Below, piece after piece: positions 49,100 to 61,124 of a stretch of 64,000 bases of DNA. Numbering within the stretch: the first letter of the stretch is position 1; each line of letters begins with the position of its first letter. The notes under the pieces were generated by a model that saw only the letters and a list, made by a program, of their open reading frames with translations, was not told where the DNA came from and did no database searches. The translations under genes were made by a program, and so were the position numbers. Source of the stretch: Phocoena phocoena (lineage: Eukaryota > Chordata > Mammalia > Artiodactyla > Phocoenidae); contig NC_089238.1 in the NCBI RefSeq assembly GCF_963924675.1, forward strand, positions 47,076,879 to 47,140,878, given 5' to 3'.

Positions 49100-49700
49100 T
49101 AGGCGGGGCCTATGGTTAGGACCTACAGGGCTGGAAAAGGCCCTGGGCAGTGTAGGGGGGTGGAGCTGAAGCTCAGCGGAACAGAAGGGGCCAAGGCATG
49201 CCTCTCGTCTCTGAGAGTGGGGGACGCCACCAGGGAGCCCAGCAGGCTTCCTGGGCCTGAGTGGGTGGGTCCACACTTTCCACTCTTCTCCTGCTCCTCT
49301 GGTCCTGGAGGGCCTCTCCCACCTGCGTTCTCCCCCCGACCTCCTGTTCTCCCCCAGCTTTTCTGTGCCCCCAGGACCCACGTGGCCTGGAGGGGGCTTT
49401 GGAGGGTGGGGGACCCGGCATGGGAGCTCAGCAGGCTTCCCGGGCCAGAGCGGGTGGGGCCAATGCCTTCCACTCCTCTCCTGCTCCTCTGGTCCTGGAG
49501 GGCCCCTCCTTCCTGCTTCTCCTGTTCTCCCCCGGCCTGCCTCCTTGCCCCTAGGACCAATGCGGCCCAGAGGGGGCCTCTGAGGGCATAGGACCTGGCC
49601 CAAGATCCAGGCAGACTTCCCCAGACCATTGGGCAGGGGAAATGGTGGACGCACTCCCCCCTGCTCTGAGCCCCCAAGGGTCCTTCCAGGCACGGGAACC
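49100..49700 (-). repeat. GC-rich tandem monomers in L1 5' UTR
   Basis: Repeated unit with 'tcctgctcctctggtcctgg' near 49287 and 49481, and 'agcaggcttccYgggcc' near 49240 and 49429, period about 190 bp. Same arrangement as at 9.1-9.66 kb in the sense L1. Confidence 0.65.
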
Positions 49701-50184
49701 CCTCTCCCACTCTCAGCCACCCCTCAGGGTGCTGGTCCTGTCTGGACTCCACTTCTCCTCCCCCCTCAGTCCCCCCACGTCCTACCGGTTTGCTTGGGTG
49801 TTCCTCCTGTCTCCTTGGGCGTCAAGGTCCCCCACCAGTGTCTGGCAGGTGCCCTAGTTGTGGGGAGATGTGAACTCTGCGTCTTCCCACACTGCCATCT
49901 TGACTCCGCCCCCCTGTTATAGAGTAGTGTGTATATGTTAATCCCAATCTCCTAATTTATCCTTCTCCCCACCTTTCCACTTTGGTAACCATAAATTTGT
50001 TTGCTAAGTCTGTGGGTCTTTCTGTTTTGTAAATAAGTTCATTTGTATCATTTTTTTAGATTTTACATGTGTGATATATATTTTTCTTTATCTGACTTAC
50101 TTCACTTAGTATGATAATCTCTGGATCCATCTATGTTGCTTCAAAGGGCATTATTTCATTATTTTTTATGGCTGAGTAATATTC

Positions 50185-50187
<3 letters not shown>

Positions 50188-50230
<43 letters not shown>
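50188..50230. repeat. (TG)n microsatellite, about 21 units
   Basis: Pure TG repeat at the place where sister L1 copies read 'attccattgtatatatgtac', so it grew from the L1's own short alternating tract. Confidence 0.97.
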
Positions 50231-50232
<2 letters not shown>

Positions 50233-51332
50233 CACGTCTTCTTTATCAGTTCCTTTGTTGATGGATACTTAGGTTGCTTCCATGTCTTGGCTATTGTAAA
50301 TAGTGCTGCAGTGAACATTGGGGTGCATGTATCTTTTTGAAGTACGCTTTTCTTTGGATATATGCCAAGGAGTGGGATTGCTGGGTCATGTGGTAGCTCT
50401 ATTTTTAGTTTTTTAAGGAACCTCTGTGCTGTTCTCCATAGTGGCAGTACCAATTTAAAATTCCCACCAGCAGTGTAGGAGGGTTCTCTTTTCTCCACAT
50501 ACTCTCCAGCATTTGTTGTTTGTAGACTTTTTGATGATGGCCATTCTCACTGTTCTGAGGTGATACTTTGTTGTAGATTTGATTTGCATTTCTTTAATAA
50601 TTAGCAATGTTGAGCATTTTTTCATGTGCTTTTCGGCATTTTATATGTCTTCTTTGGAAAAATCTCTGTTTAGCTCTTCTGCCCATTCTTTGATTGGGTT
50701 GTTGTTTTCCTCTTGAGCTGCATGAGCTGTTTGTATATTTTGGAGATTAATCCCTTGTTGGTTGGTTTGTTTGCAAATATTTTCTCCCATTCTGTGGGTT
50801 GCCTTTTTGTTTATGGTTTCCTTTGCTGTGCAAAAGCTTTTAACTTTAATTAGGTCCCATTTGTTTATTGTTGTTTTATTTTCATTCCTCTAGGCAGTGG
50901 ATCAAAAAAGATACTGCTGCCATTTATATCAGAGTGTTCTGCCTGTTTTCCTCCAAGAGTTTTATGGTATCTGACCTCACATTTAGCTCTTCAATCCGTT
51001 TTGAGTTTGTTTTTGTGTATGGTGTTAGAGAATGTTCTAATGTCATTCTTTTACGTGTAGCTGTCCAGTTTTCCCAGCACCATTTATTGAAGGGACTGTC
51101 TTTTCTCCTTTGTATGTTTTTGCCTCCTTTGTCGTAGATTAATCGACCATAGGTGCATGGGTTTATCTCTGGGTTTTGTATCCTGTTGCACTGATCTATT
51201 ATTTCTGTTTTTGTACCAGTACCATACTGGTTTGATTACTGTAGCTTTGTAGTATAGTCTGAAGTCAGGGAGCCTGATTCCTCCAGCTCTGTTTTCCTTT
51301 CTCCGGATTGTTTTGGCTATTCTGGGTCTTTT

Positions 51333-51535
51333 TTTTGTGTGTGTGTGGTACACGGGCCTCTCACTGTTGTGGCCTCTCCCATTGCGGAGCACAGGCTCCG
51401 GAGGCACAGGCTCAGTGGCCATGGCTCACGGGCCCAGCCGCTCCGCGGCATGTGGGATCTTCCCAGACCGGGGCACAAACCCGTGTACCCTGCATTGGAA
51501 GGCGGACTCTCAACCACTGCGCCACCAGGGAAGCC
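51333..51535 (-). mobile_element. Young CHR-1-like SINE
   Basis: Antisense in outer L1 ORF2. Perfect 16-bp duplication ctattctgggtctttt at 51317-51332 and from 51536. Confidence 0.95.
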
Positions 51536-52310
51536 CTATTCTGGGTCTTTTTGTGTTTCCATACAAATTAAAAAAATTTTTTTCCTACTTCTGTGAAAAA
51601 ATGCCATTGGTCATTTGATAAGGATTGTGTTGAATCTGTAGATTGCTTTAGGTAGTATGGTCATTTTGACAGTATTGATTCTTCCACTCCAAGACCATCG
51701 TATATCTCTCCATATGTGTCATCTTTGATTTCTTTCATCAGTATCTTACAGTTTTCTCAATACAGGTCTTTTGCCTCCTTAGGTAGGTTTATTCCTAGGT
51801 ATTTTATTCTTTTTGATGAGATGGTAAATGGAATTGTTTCCTTAATTTCTCTCTGTGATCTTTCGTTTTTAGTGTATAGGAGTGCAGTAGATTTCTGTGT
51901 ATCAATTTTGTATCCTGCAACTTTACCAGAGTCATTGATGAGCTCTCGTAGTTTTCTGGTAGCATTTTTAGGATTTTCTAAGTATAGTATCATGTCATCT
52001 GCAAACAGTGACAGTTTTACTTCTTGTTTTCCAATGTGGATTCCTTTTATTTCTTTTTATTCTCCTATTTCTGGGACTAGGACTTCCAAAACTATGTTGA
52101 ATAATAGTGGCGAGAGTGGACATCCTTGTCTTGTTCCTGATCTTAGAGGAAATGCTTTCAGTTTTTCACCATTGAGAATGATGTTAGCTGTGGGTGTGTC
52201 GTATATGGCCTTTATTATGTTGAGGTAGGTTCCCTCTATGCCCATTTTCTGGAGAAATTTTTATCATAAATGGGTGTTGAATTTTGCCAAAAACTTTTTC
52301 TGCATCTATT

Positions 52311-52525
52311 TTTTTTTTCAGTTTGCTTTTTGTTTGGTTTTTTTTAATGTGGACCATTTTTAAAGTCTTCATTGAATTTGTTACAACATTGCTTCTGTTT
52401 TTTATGTTTTTTGTTTGTTTTGTGGCCACAAAGCATGTAGGATCTTAGCTCCCCAACCAGGGATTGAACCTGCACCCCCTGCATTGGAAGGCAAAGTCTT
52501 AACCTCTAGACCACCAGGGAAGTCC
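52311..52525 (-). mobile_element. CHR-2-like SINE with AATAAA-type tail
   Basis: Antisense in outer L1 ORF2, with the same unusual 3' tail as the SINE at 18367. Perfect 17-bp duplication ctttttctgcatctatt at 52294-52310 and 52526-52542. Confidence 0.93.
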
Positions 52526-55500
52526 CTTTTTCTGCATCTATTGAGATAATGTGGTTCTTATTCTTCAAGTTGTTAATGTGGCATATTCTTCAGGTTGTTA
52601 ATTCAGTGGTTTGCAGATATTGAAAAATCCTTGCATCCCTGGGATAAATCCCATGTGATCATGATCCTTTTAATGTATTGTTGGATTTGGTTTGCTACTG
52701 TTTTGTTGAATTTTTGCATCTATGTTCATGAGTGATACTGGCCTGTAGTTTTCTTCTTTTTGTGGTATCTTTGTCTGGTTTTGGTATCAGGGTGATGGTG
52801 GCCTTGTAGAATGAGCTTGGGAGTGTTCCTTCCTCTGCAATTTTTTGGAAGAGTTTCAGAAGGATAGATATTAACTCTTAATGTTTGATAGAATTTGCCT
52901 GTGCAGCCATCTGGTTCTGAACTCTTGTTTATTGGAATCTTTTTAATCACACTTTCAATTTCAGTACTTGTGATTGGTCTGTTCATGTTTTGTATTTCTT
53001 CCTGGTTCAGTCTTGAAGGTTGTACCTTTCTAAGAGTTTGTCCATTTCTTCTAGGTTGTCCATTTTATTGGCGTATAGTTGCTTGCAATAGTCTCTTATG
53101 AGCCTTTGTATTTTTGTGGCGTCTGTTGTAACTTTTTCATTTCTAATTTTACTGATTTGAGCACTCTCCCTTTTTTTTCTTGATGAATCTGGCTAAAGGT
53201 TTATCAATTTTGTTTACCTTTTCAGAGAAACAGCTTTTAGTTTCATTGATCTTTTCTTTAATTTTCTTTGTCTCTATTGCATTTATTTTGCTCTGATCTT
53301 TATGACTTCTTTCCTTCTGCTAATTCTGTGTTTTGTTTGTTGTTTTTTCTCTACTTGCTTTAGGTGTAAGGTTAGGTTGTTTTTGTGAGATTTCTCTTGT
53401 TTCTTGAGGTGAGAATGCTTTGCTATAAACTTCCTTCTTAGAACTGCTTTTGTTTTGTCCCATAGGTTTTGGATTGTCATGCTTTTGTCTTAATTTGTCT
53501 CTGGGTTTTTCTTGATTTCCTCTTTGATTTCTTCAGTGATCCATTTGTTGTTTAGTAGCATATTGTTTAGCCTCCACGTGTTTGTGTTTTTTACAGTTTT
53601 TTTCTTGTAGTTGATTTCTAATCTTATAGTGTTGTGTTCAGAAAAGATATTTGATAAGATTTCAATTTTCTTAAATTTACTGAGGCTCGCTTTGCCTCCA
53701 GCATGTGATCTATCCTGGAGAATGTTCCACAAGTACTTGAGAAGAAAGTGTATTCTGCTACTTTTGGATGGAATGCTCTATAAATATCAATAAGTCCATG
53801 TGGTCTAATGTGTCATTTAAGGTCTGTGTTTCCTTATGGATTTTGTCTGGATGATCTGTCCATTGATGTAAGTGGGGTGTTTAAGTTCTTCACTATTACT
53901 GTGTTACTGTCGATTTCTCCTTTTATGGCTGTTAGTAATTTGCTGTATATATTGAGGTGCTTCTAGGTTGGATGCATATGTGTTTGCAATTGTTATATCT
54001 TCTTTTTGGATTGATCTCTTGATCATTATGTACGTCCTTCTTTGTCTCTTGTAACATTCTTTATTTTAAAGTCTAGTTTGTCTGATATAAGTATTGCTAC
54101 TCCAGCTTTCTTTTGATTTCCATTTGCATGGAATACCTTTTTTGCATCCCCTCACTTACAGTCTGTATGTGTCTCTGCATCTGAAGTGGGTCTCTTGTAG
54201 ACAGCATATATACGTGTCTTGTTTTTGTAGCTATTCAGCCAGTCTGTGTCTTTTGGTTGGAGTGTTTAATTCATTTAAATTTAAGATAATTACTGATATG
54301 TATGTCCTTATTGCCTTTTTGTTGTTTTGGGGTTGTTTTCTTAGGTCTTTTTTCTTCTCTTCCTCTTTTGTGCTCTTCTCTTGTGATTTGGTGACTATTT
54401 TTAGTGTTGTGTTTGGATTCTTTTTTGTGTGTATATCTATTGTAGATTTTTGGTTTGTGGGTACAAAAGATTTTGATGTATCAGTCTATATGTATACAAA
54501 ATTGTTTTTAAGTTGCTGATCTTTTAATTTCAAGTATATTCCCAATACGCTACATTTATACTCCTCTTCTAACTGTTGCTGGTTTTGATAGCATATTTTT
54601 GTGTGGATGATTTCCTACTTTTATGTTTGCCTTTACTGGTGAGCTTTGCCATTTGTAATTTTCTGGTTTCTAGGTGTGGGTTTTTCTTTCCCGCCTAGAG
54701 AAGTTCCTTTAGCATTTGTTGTGAAGACCTTTTGGTGGTGCTGAATTCTCTTAGCTTTTGCCTGCTGTAAAGCTTTCAATTTCTCCGTTGAATCTGAATG
54801 AGATCCTTACTGGGTATAGTATTTCTGGTTGTAGGTTTTTCCCTTTCATCACTTTAAATGTATCATGCCACTCCCTTCTGGGCTGCAGAGTTTCAGCTGG
54901 AAAATCAGCTGATAACTTTATGCGGATTCCCTTGTATGTAATTTGTTACTTTTCCCTTGTTGCTTTTAATATTTTCTCTTTGCCTTCAATTTTTGCCAGT
55001 TCGATTAGTATGTGTCTTGGCATGTTCCTCCTTGGGTTTATCCTGCCTGGGACTCTCTGTGCTTCCTAGACTTGGGTGAATGCTTCCTCTCCCATGTAAG
55101 GGAAGTTTTCAGCTATTATTTCAAATACTTTCTAGGCCCTTTCTCTCCTCTCCTTCTGGAACCCCTATAATGTGAATGTTGGTGCAGTTAATGTTGTCCC
55201 TAGATGTGTCTTAAACTGTTGTCAGTTTTTTTTCATTTTTTTCTTTATTGTGTTCCATGACAGTGATTTCCACCATTCTGTCTTCCAGGTTACTTATCTG
55301 TTCTTCTGCCTCATTTATTCTGCTATTGATTCCTTCTAGTGTGTTTTTCATTTCTCTTATTGTATTGTTCATCTCTGTTTTTTAAATTTTCTAGCTTTTT
55401 GTTAAGCATTTCTTGTATCTTTTCAGTCTGTGTCTCAATTCTCTTTCCCATATCTTGGATCATCTTTACTATCATTACCCTGAATTCTTTTTCAGGTAGA

Positions 55501-56545
55501 TTGCCTGTCTCCACTTCACTTAGTTGTTCTTTTTTATCTTGTTCCTTCTTCTGGACCATATTTCTCTGCCATCTTGTTTTCTTTAACTTTCTATTTTTGC
55601 ATTGCACAGCCTGCAGGATTATAGCTCCTCTTGTTTCTGATGTCTGCCCCCTGGTGGATGAGGCTGGTCTAAGAGGCTTGTGCAAGCTTCCTGTTGGGAG
55701 GGTCTGGTGCCTTCCCACTGGTGGGTGGGGCTGGGTCTTATCTGTCTGGTGGGAAGGGGCATGTCTATAGGCGGCTGTGGGTTTAGAAAACTTTAAGCAG
55801 CCTGACTGCTGATGGATGGGGCTGTGTTCCCACCCTGTTGGTTGGTTGTCCTGTGGTGTCCCAGCACTGCAGCCTTTGGGCTGTCTGGTGGGGCCAGGTC
55901 TTGGTGTCAAAATGTTGGCCTCCAAGACAGCTCACGCCAATGAATACTCCTCAGTTTCTCCACCCCAGTGTCCTTGTCCTTGCAGTGAGCCACAGCTGCC
56001 CCCCACCTCCCCAGGAGACTCTCCAAGACCAGCAAGTAGGTCTCTGAGGCTCTTATGAAGTCACTGCTTTTTCCCCAGGTCCTGGTGTGCACACGAAACC
56101 TTGTGTGTGCCCTCCAAGAGTGATATTTCTGCTTCCCCCAGTCCTGTGGATTTCCAGCAATCAAGCCCCACTGGCCTTCAAAACCAGATGCTCTCAGGGC
56201 TCCTCCTCCCAATCCAGACCCCCAGACCGGGGACCCTGTCATGGGACTCAGAACTCTCACTCCTGTGGGAGAATCTTTGTGAATATATTTTCCAATTTGT
56301 GGGTCACCCACCTGGCAGCTATGGGATTTGATTGTATCAGGAATGCACCCCCCCCTACTGTCTCATTGCAGCTTCTTCTTTGTCTTTGGAAGTAGAATAT
56401 CTTTTTTGGTAGGTTCCAGTCCTTTTTTGTCAGTGGTTGTTCAGCAGTTAGTTGTGATTTTGGTGTTTCCGTGAAAGGAGGTGAGGTCAGGTCCTTCTAC
56501 TCCACCATCTTGTCCAGGCATCCCTGCCTCTAGAGTCACAGGCTG

Positions 56546-58100
56546 TATATCTACCTTTTTATGATTAGCATTTTCATGGTATATCTTTTCCATTTTTTTT
56601 TGCTTCAACCTATTTGTGTTCTTATATTTATAGTGTGTTTCTTACCTCTAAGTAACATATAGTTGGGTCATAGTTTTTATCCAGCCTGACCGTCTTTTAA
56701 TTGACTTATTATTTTGTCTGTAATTAAGTTCATTATACAGTTGGATTTAAGTCTGTCATCTTGCTGTTTGTTTTTCATCTGTCCTATATGTGTCTTTTTT
56801 CCTTTGTGTGTTTCTTTTTTTAAGAAAATGGTTTCTCTAGGGATTACAGTTTCTATACTGTAATAATCACCTCAAATTAGGATTATACCACCTCACTACA
56901 ATCCAAGAGCAGAAATCAGTATACTGCAGTGAATTCTTAAAGCTTTTGTTTATCTGTGTATGCCTTTATTTTGAAAAGTATTTTCCCTGGGCATAGAATT
57001 CTAGGGTTAATTTTTGTTTCAGTACTTTAAACATGAATTCCATTTCTGTCTCACATGTGTGGTTTCCATTAAGAAATAATTCTTCATTTTTATTGTTCTT
57101 CCCTAAAGGAAGTGCGTCTTTTTTTTTCTTCTTTCTTTTGGCCACGCTGTGCAGCATGCAGGATGTTAGTTCCCTGGCCAGGGATCGAACCTGCACCCCC
57201 CTGCAGTGGAAGCACAGAGTCTTAACCACTGGACTGCCAGGGAAGTCCCCCTCTGGCTTCTTTTAAGATACTCTTTCTCAGACACTCAGCAGTTTGAATG
57301 TGATGTATTTAGGTATAATTTTCTTTGTATTTATCCTGCTTGGGCTTTACTGAGTTTCTTAGATTTGTGGTCATTGCCTTTTATCAAATTTGGAATATTC
57401 TCAGCTATTATTTCTTCAAATATTGTTTCTGTCCCATTGTTTTTTCCTCTTCTTCTGGGACTACACATTATCCTTTTTTGTTTTTCCTTTTAGCATTTTA
57501 AGGAATGGTGCATTAGACTTTTTTGGCCATGCTTCACATCTTGTTAATGCTTTGTCTTTCCCCCCATTTTTTTCTCTTCTGCTTCAGTTTGAATATCTTC
57601 TATTTACCTGTCTTCAAATTCACAATTCTTATCTTCTGCTGGGTCTAGTCTACTCTTAAGACTATACAATGAGTTTTTAATTTCAGTTAAAAACTACATT
57701 TTGCAGTGCTACAGTGTCCATTTGCTTTCTTTTTGTAGATCCCAGTTTTTTGTTGAAATATTTCCATATTTTCACTGCATTATCTTTTTTCTATATTAAC
57801 ATATTACTGTACAGTTAATCTGAACTCTTTTTATGCTAACTCTAATACATGAATTACCACTGTGTCTGTTCTTGACTATTTCTTGGTTTTTTGTCTTTTA
57901 ATTGCTTTTTGATTTTTTTGCATGTCTAGTAATTTTTGTGTGTTGGACATGTTGTATGGTGCATAATTCCCTCTAAAGAATGTAAAGTTTTATTCTGACA
58001 ATAACTTAACTATCTGGTGGAACAAAACTGCTATACTCTGCTAGTTCTCCTGGAGGCTTGCCTTCCACCTGCACATGTTAGGAGCCAGCCAAAGATCTGA
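56546..58100 (-). mobile_element. Old antisense L1, right part of host element
   Basis: 'cctctaagtaacatatagtt' and 'ttaaagcttttgtttatctg' to 'tcattgccttttatcaaatt' continue the L1M from 42390-42690 in the correct antisense order. Confidence 0.68.
57117..57249 (-). mobile_element. Short CHR-2-like SINE
   Basis: Antisense, ends 'actgccagggaagtccc'. Duplication unclear. Confidence 0.85.
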
Positions 58101-58111
58101 GGTGAATTTTT

Positions 58112-58311
58112 TTTTTTTTTTGTGGTACGCGGGCCTCTCGTTGTGGCCTCTTCCCGTTGCAGAGCACAGGCTCCAGGTACGCAGGCTCTGCGGCCATGGC
58201 TCACAGGCCCAGCCGCTCCGTGGCATGTGGGATCTTCCCGGACCGGGGCACGAACCCGTATCCCCTGCATCGGCAGGCGGACTCTCAACCGCTGCGCCAC
58301 CAGGGAAGCCC
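58112..58311 (-). mobile_element. Young CHR-1-like SINE
   Basis: Antisense. Perfect 14-bp duplication tgaggtgaattttt at 58098-58111 and from 58312. Confidence 0.95.
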
Positions 58312-58429
58312 TGAGGTGAATTTTTATGCAGAATTTTAGAGCCCCTTCTCTATGGCTTCCTATCTCCATTACTCTGCCCCCAAATCCCAGTTGTTTTGCA
58401 GACCCAAATCCAATTTTTATTTATTCCAT

Positions 58430-59560
58430 GTAGCAATACTGTCACTTTCTGCTTAATATCTATTTCTCTGTGCCATAGTCTAGAAAATATCTTTAGGGAC
58501 ATTTTGCTGGATATAAAACTCAAGACTGATCATTTTTGCCTTTCAGCACTTTTATCATTGGTGTGAATGTTTAGTTCCCTTCATGCTCACCCATCTTTTC
58601 AATAATTGTAGCCCTGCAGTGGTTGCTTTCCAGTACCTGCAAACTCTTTTATTTATTTGCCCAGCTTTTGTTGTTTTCTTCTTTCAGAATTTTGAAGTCA
58701 TTGCTTTTTGGTGTTGTATTTCAACAAGTACAAAGTCCTGTCTATTTATCAGAATGTGACCTGTTCAGTTCTCTCCTGAAACTTACAGGCTTTTCTCCTT
58801 TTTCCCAGGGTTCTAAATTTTTCTGATTTCTCTTCCTGTTTGCCTAGTAATTCATAAAATATTTTTATTTTTCTTTCTTTTTATTATTTTTTATTTTTTC
58901 TTACCATTTTCTTTGGGTTGAGCTCCAAGGAAGTTTGTCACTTACCTATGTTTGGTTTGATTCTGTTAAGTATGAAAATGCACAGAAATACAGATAAAAG
59001 CATATTAGGTTGAGCTATATGAAATTGCCATTTTTGTATGTCCAAATAGTTGAATGTCATCACTTGCAATACAGTTCAGTCTAATAACTATCAACCAGTT
59101 ACACCATCCAGTAGTCAATATTTATCATCTTGGCTTATTTGCCTCCACACATAATATGTTTTTTCCTGTTTGTTACACAATTCATACATGAATTCTGTCA
59201 CTTACTCTCTCTCACTGTATCATGGTTCTGCCCTCCTAGCATGCTGTCACTGCTGGTATTTGGTCACCTCATTCAATGCTAAAATCTTTTTGACTATTAA
59301 AGCCAGTGTCCTCACTTTAGAGGTAGCCAGTTCTCTTTTCTGATATTTTTATATTCATTAAGTAGAATTTGAGGATCATGGTATATACATATTTTTAGAA
59401 TTTTGTTTTAACTAATTAGTGATGTTCCTGGGCTAGCCATTACAATGCCTTTTATTTTCAAGCTTTGTGTTATTTAAGTTTGTCTCTTATAAAAAGTATG
59501 TTTTGGTTTTTGTTGTTTTTAAACTTCTCTGAAGGTCTTAATCTTTTATGAAATGTTTTC
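58430..59560 (-). mobile_element. Probable old L1 sequence, antisense
   Basis: 'ctggatataaaactcaagac' and 'ttcagaattttgaagtcatt' resemble the L1M ORF1 region in antisense. From about 58.9 kb on the match fades and nothing specific is seen. Confidence 0.4.
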
Positions 59561-59564
59561 AAAT

Positions 59565-59755
59565 CTCAGTGTCCCTAGATCAAGTTTTATTGGAACACAG
59601 CCATGTCCATTTGTTTACATATTGTCTGTGCCTGCTTTCGTGGTAAAACAGCCAACTTGATTAGTTGTAGTTGAGGCTACATACTGTCTACAAAACCTAA
59701 AATATTTACTAATTGGCCCTGTATAGAAAATATTTACCAACTCACATTCTAGTAT
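59565..59755 (-). mobile_element. hAT-type non-autonomous DNA element
   Basis: 'ttttattggaacacagccat', 'acatattgtctgtgcctgct' and 'aaaatatttactaattggcc' match the common mammalian hAT element whose consensus starts CAGGGGTYGGCAAACT. Diverged; terminal repeats worn. Confidence 0.65.
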
Positions 59756-60190
59756 TATGAGCGCTTTGAGGGTATTCTGTTACTTTCTGGCTTCCAGTGT
59801 TTGTATTGAAACAACAGAAAACAATGTATTTTTTTCTTCTGAGATTGTTAGTTTTTTTATGATGTGCCTAAATGTGGTTTTCTTTATATTTATTCCTGGG
59901 GTTAGAGGTATTCTATAGTCTGATGTGAGCTCTTCCAGAAAGTTCTCAGCCATTATCTCTTCAAATATGTTTCTGTTGCATCTTGCTTCTCTTACTGGGG
60001 CTCCAGTTGCAAGTATATTAGACCTTTACTTTGTGCCACGTACCTCTTAGGCATTTTGATGTGTTTTCCATCCTTTGTTCTTTTTCTATTTCAGTCTGGA
60101 TATTTCTCACTGACCTATCATCAGGTTTACTAATCATCTCTTCAGTTGAATCTAACCTGCTGTTAAATCCAATTATATATATTTTCTAAG
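59756..60190 (-). mobile_element. Old antisense L1 ORF1 region
   Basis: 'cttctggcttccagtgtttg'-like wording, 'ctcagccattatctcttcaa' and 'gctccagttgcaagtatatt' are antisense L1M ORF1. Confidence 0.6.
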
Positions 60191-60760
60191 ATTTTTTTTT
60201 TTCTACTCAGTTTTATGGCTGTGCTGTTCCTTTCTTTTGTGAAGGTTATTTAGCCCATGACTTATGCCTCTGTGATGATGAGTCACATTGTGCCTCTACT
60301 TACATTGTACTGACGATGTAGTGATGATTTTACTTATACTTACTCCATGAATAGAGTGACCATATCCTGGATGCTGAAGAGCTAAATTACCACTAATAAG
60401 ACCAATACCAAAATGCAAATAAATTGTCAAGAACAAGTTCAGCCAGAATTGATCTGGGAATCAGTTGTATTCCCAATTGTTGTTATTGTTTGTAATGTAG
60501 ATTACAAACAATAAAAAGCATTTTTAATGACGAGACAAGCATACTAGGGCATGCATGACATCTCAGGAAAATAAGCCACATTCTAGGATTTACCAGGTAT
60601 TACCACATTTTCTTGCATAATCTGAGTACAGTTCAGATGCTCTATTATTTTAGCTAGCTACTTAGGATGTTGCTATAGGAATTCTGTGGCATGGCTCTTC
60701 AGGAAGCAAGAAAATAGAGGGAGAAAAATTTGAATACTGAGCACCATTCAGTTAGCATTG
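60191..60760. other. Unassigned intronic sequence
   Basis: Nothing recognised; a small inverted motif 'tgtttgtaatgtagattaca' followed by aacaataa is a weak palindrome near 60490. Confidence 0.3.
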
Positions 60761-60766
60761 TTTTTT

Positions 60767-61119
60767 GTTTTTTATAAATTTATTTATTTATTTTTGGCTG
60801 TGTTGGGTCTTTGTTGCTACACGCAGGCTTTCTCTAGTTGCGGTGAGCAGGGGCTCCTCTTTGTTGTGGTGCGCAGGCTTCTCATTGCGGTGGCTTCTCT
60901 TGTTGCAGAGCATAGGCTCTAGGCACGTGGGCTTCAGTAGTTGTGACACGCGGGCTCAGTATTTGTGGCTCACGGGCTCTAGAGCGCAGGCTCAGTAGTT
61001 ATGGTACTCAGGCTTAGTTGCTCCACAACATGTGGGATCTTCCCGGACCAGGGCTCAAACCCGTGTCCCCTGCACTGGCAGGCGGATTCTTAACCACTGC
61101 GCCAACAGGGAAGTCCCCG
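60767..61119 (-). mobile_element. Long CHR-type SINE
   Basis: Antisense. Diverged flanks ttagcattgttttt / ttagaattcttttt suggest the duplication. Confidence 0.9.
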
Positions 61120-61124
61120 ATTAG

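Larger units (their letters stand above)
43106..49914 (-). mobile_element. Near-complete antisense L1 (inner)
   Basis: From its 3' end 'atctttattggagtataatt' to a 5' terminus that on the gene strand reads 'ggagtcaagatggcagtgtg'. 6.8 kb including a SINE and a retrocopy. The same family as the sense L1 at 8.9-15.3 kb. Both ORFs are damaged. Confidence 0.93.
42694..56545 (-). mobile_element. Near-full-length antisense L1 (outer), split by inner L1
   Basis: The 3' end is at 42694-42857 ('ttatattggagtatatttga'), interrupted by a SINE (42858) and by the inner L1 (43106-49914). It resumes at 49915 ('tagagtagtgtgtatatgtt') and runs to its 5' end near 56525-56545, where the gene strand reads 'caagatggtggagtagaagg'. 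Flanks atacctaccttttta (about 42675) and tatctaccttttta (about 56548) look like its target duplication. ORF2 lies about 54315-50060 and ORF1 about 55560-54700, both broken. Confidence 0.85.

Noticed and set aside
48932..49720. 262-codon open frame on the minus strand over the inner L1 5' UTR
   Set aside because: Pro/Gly/Arg-rich frame produced by GC-rich tandem monomers in an L1 promoter; no domain and no counterpart of equal length in the sense L1.
50188..50230. Possible CRISPR or tandem-repeat array
   Set aside because: It is a simple dinucleotide repeat; a eukaryotic genome has no CRISPR arrays and no spaced direct repeats were seen.
56087..56395. Coding frame near the outer L1 5' end
   Set aside because: Lies within the GC-rich L1 5' UTR; no domain, antisense to the element.
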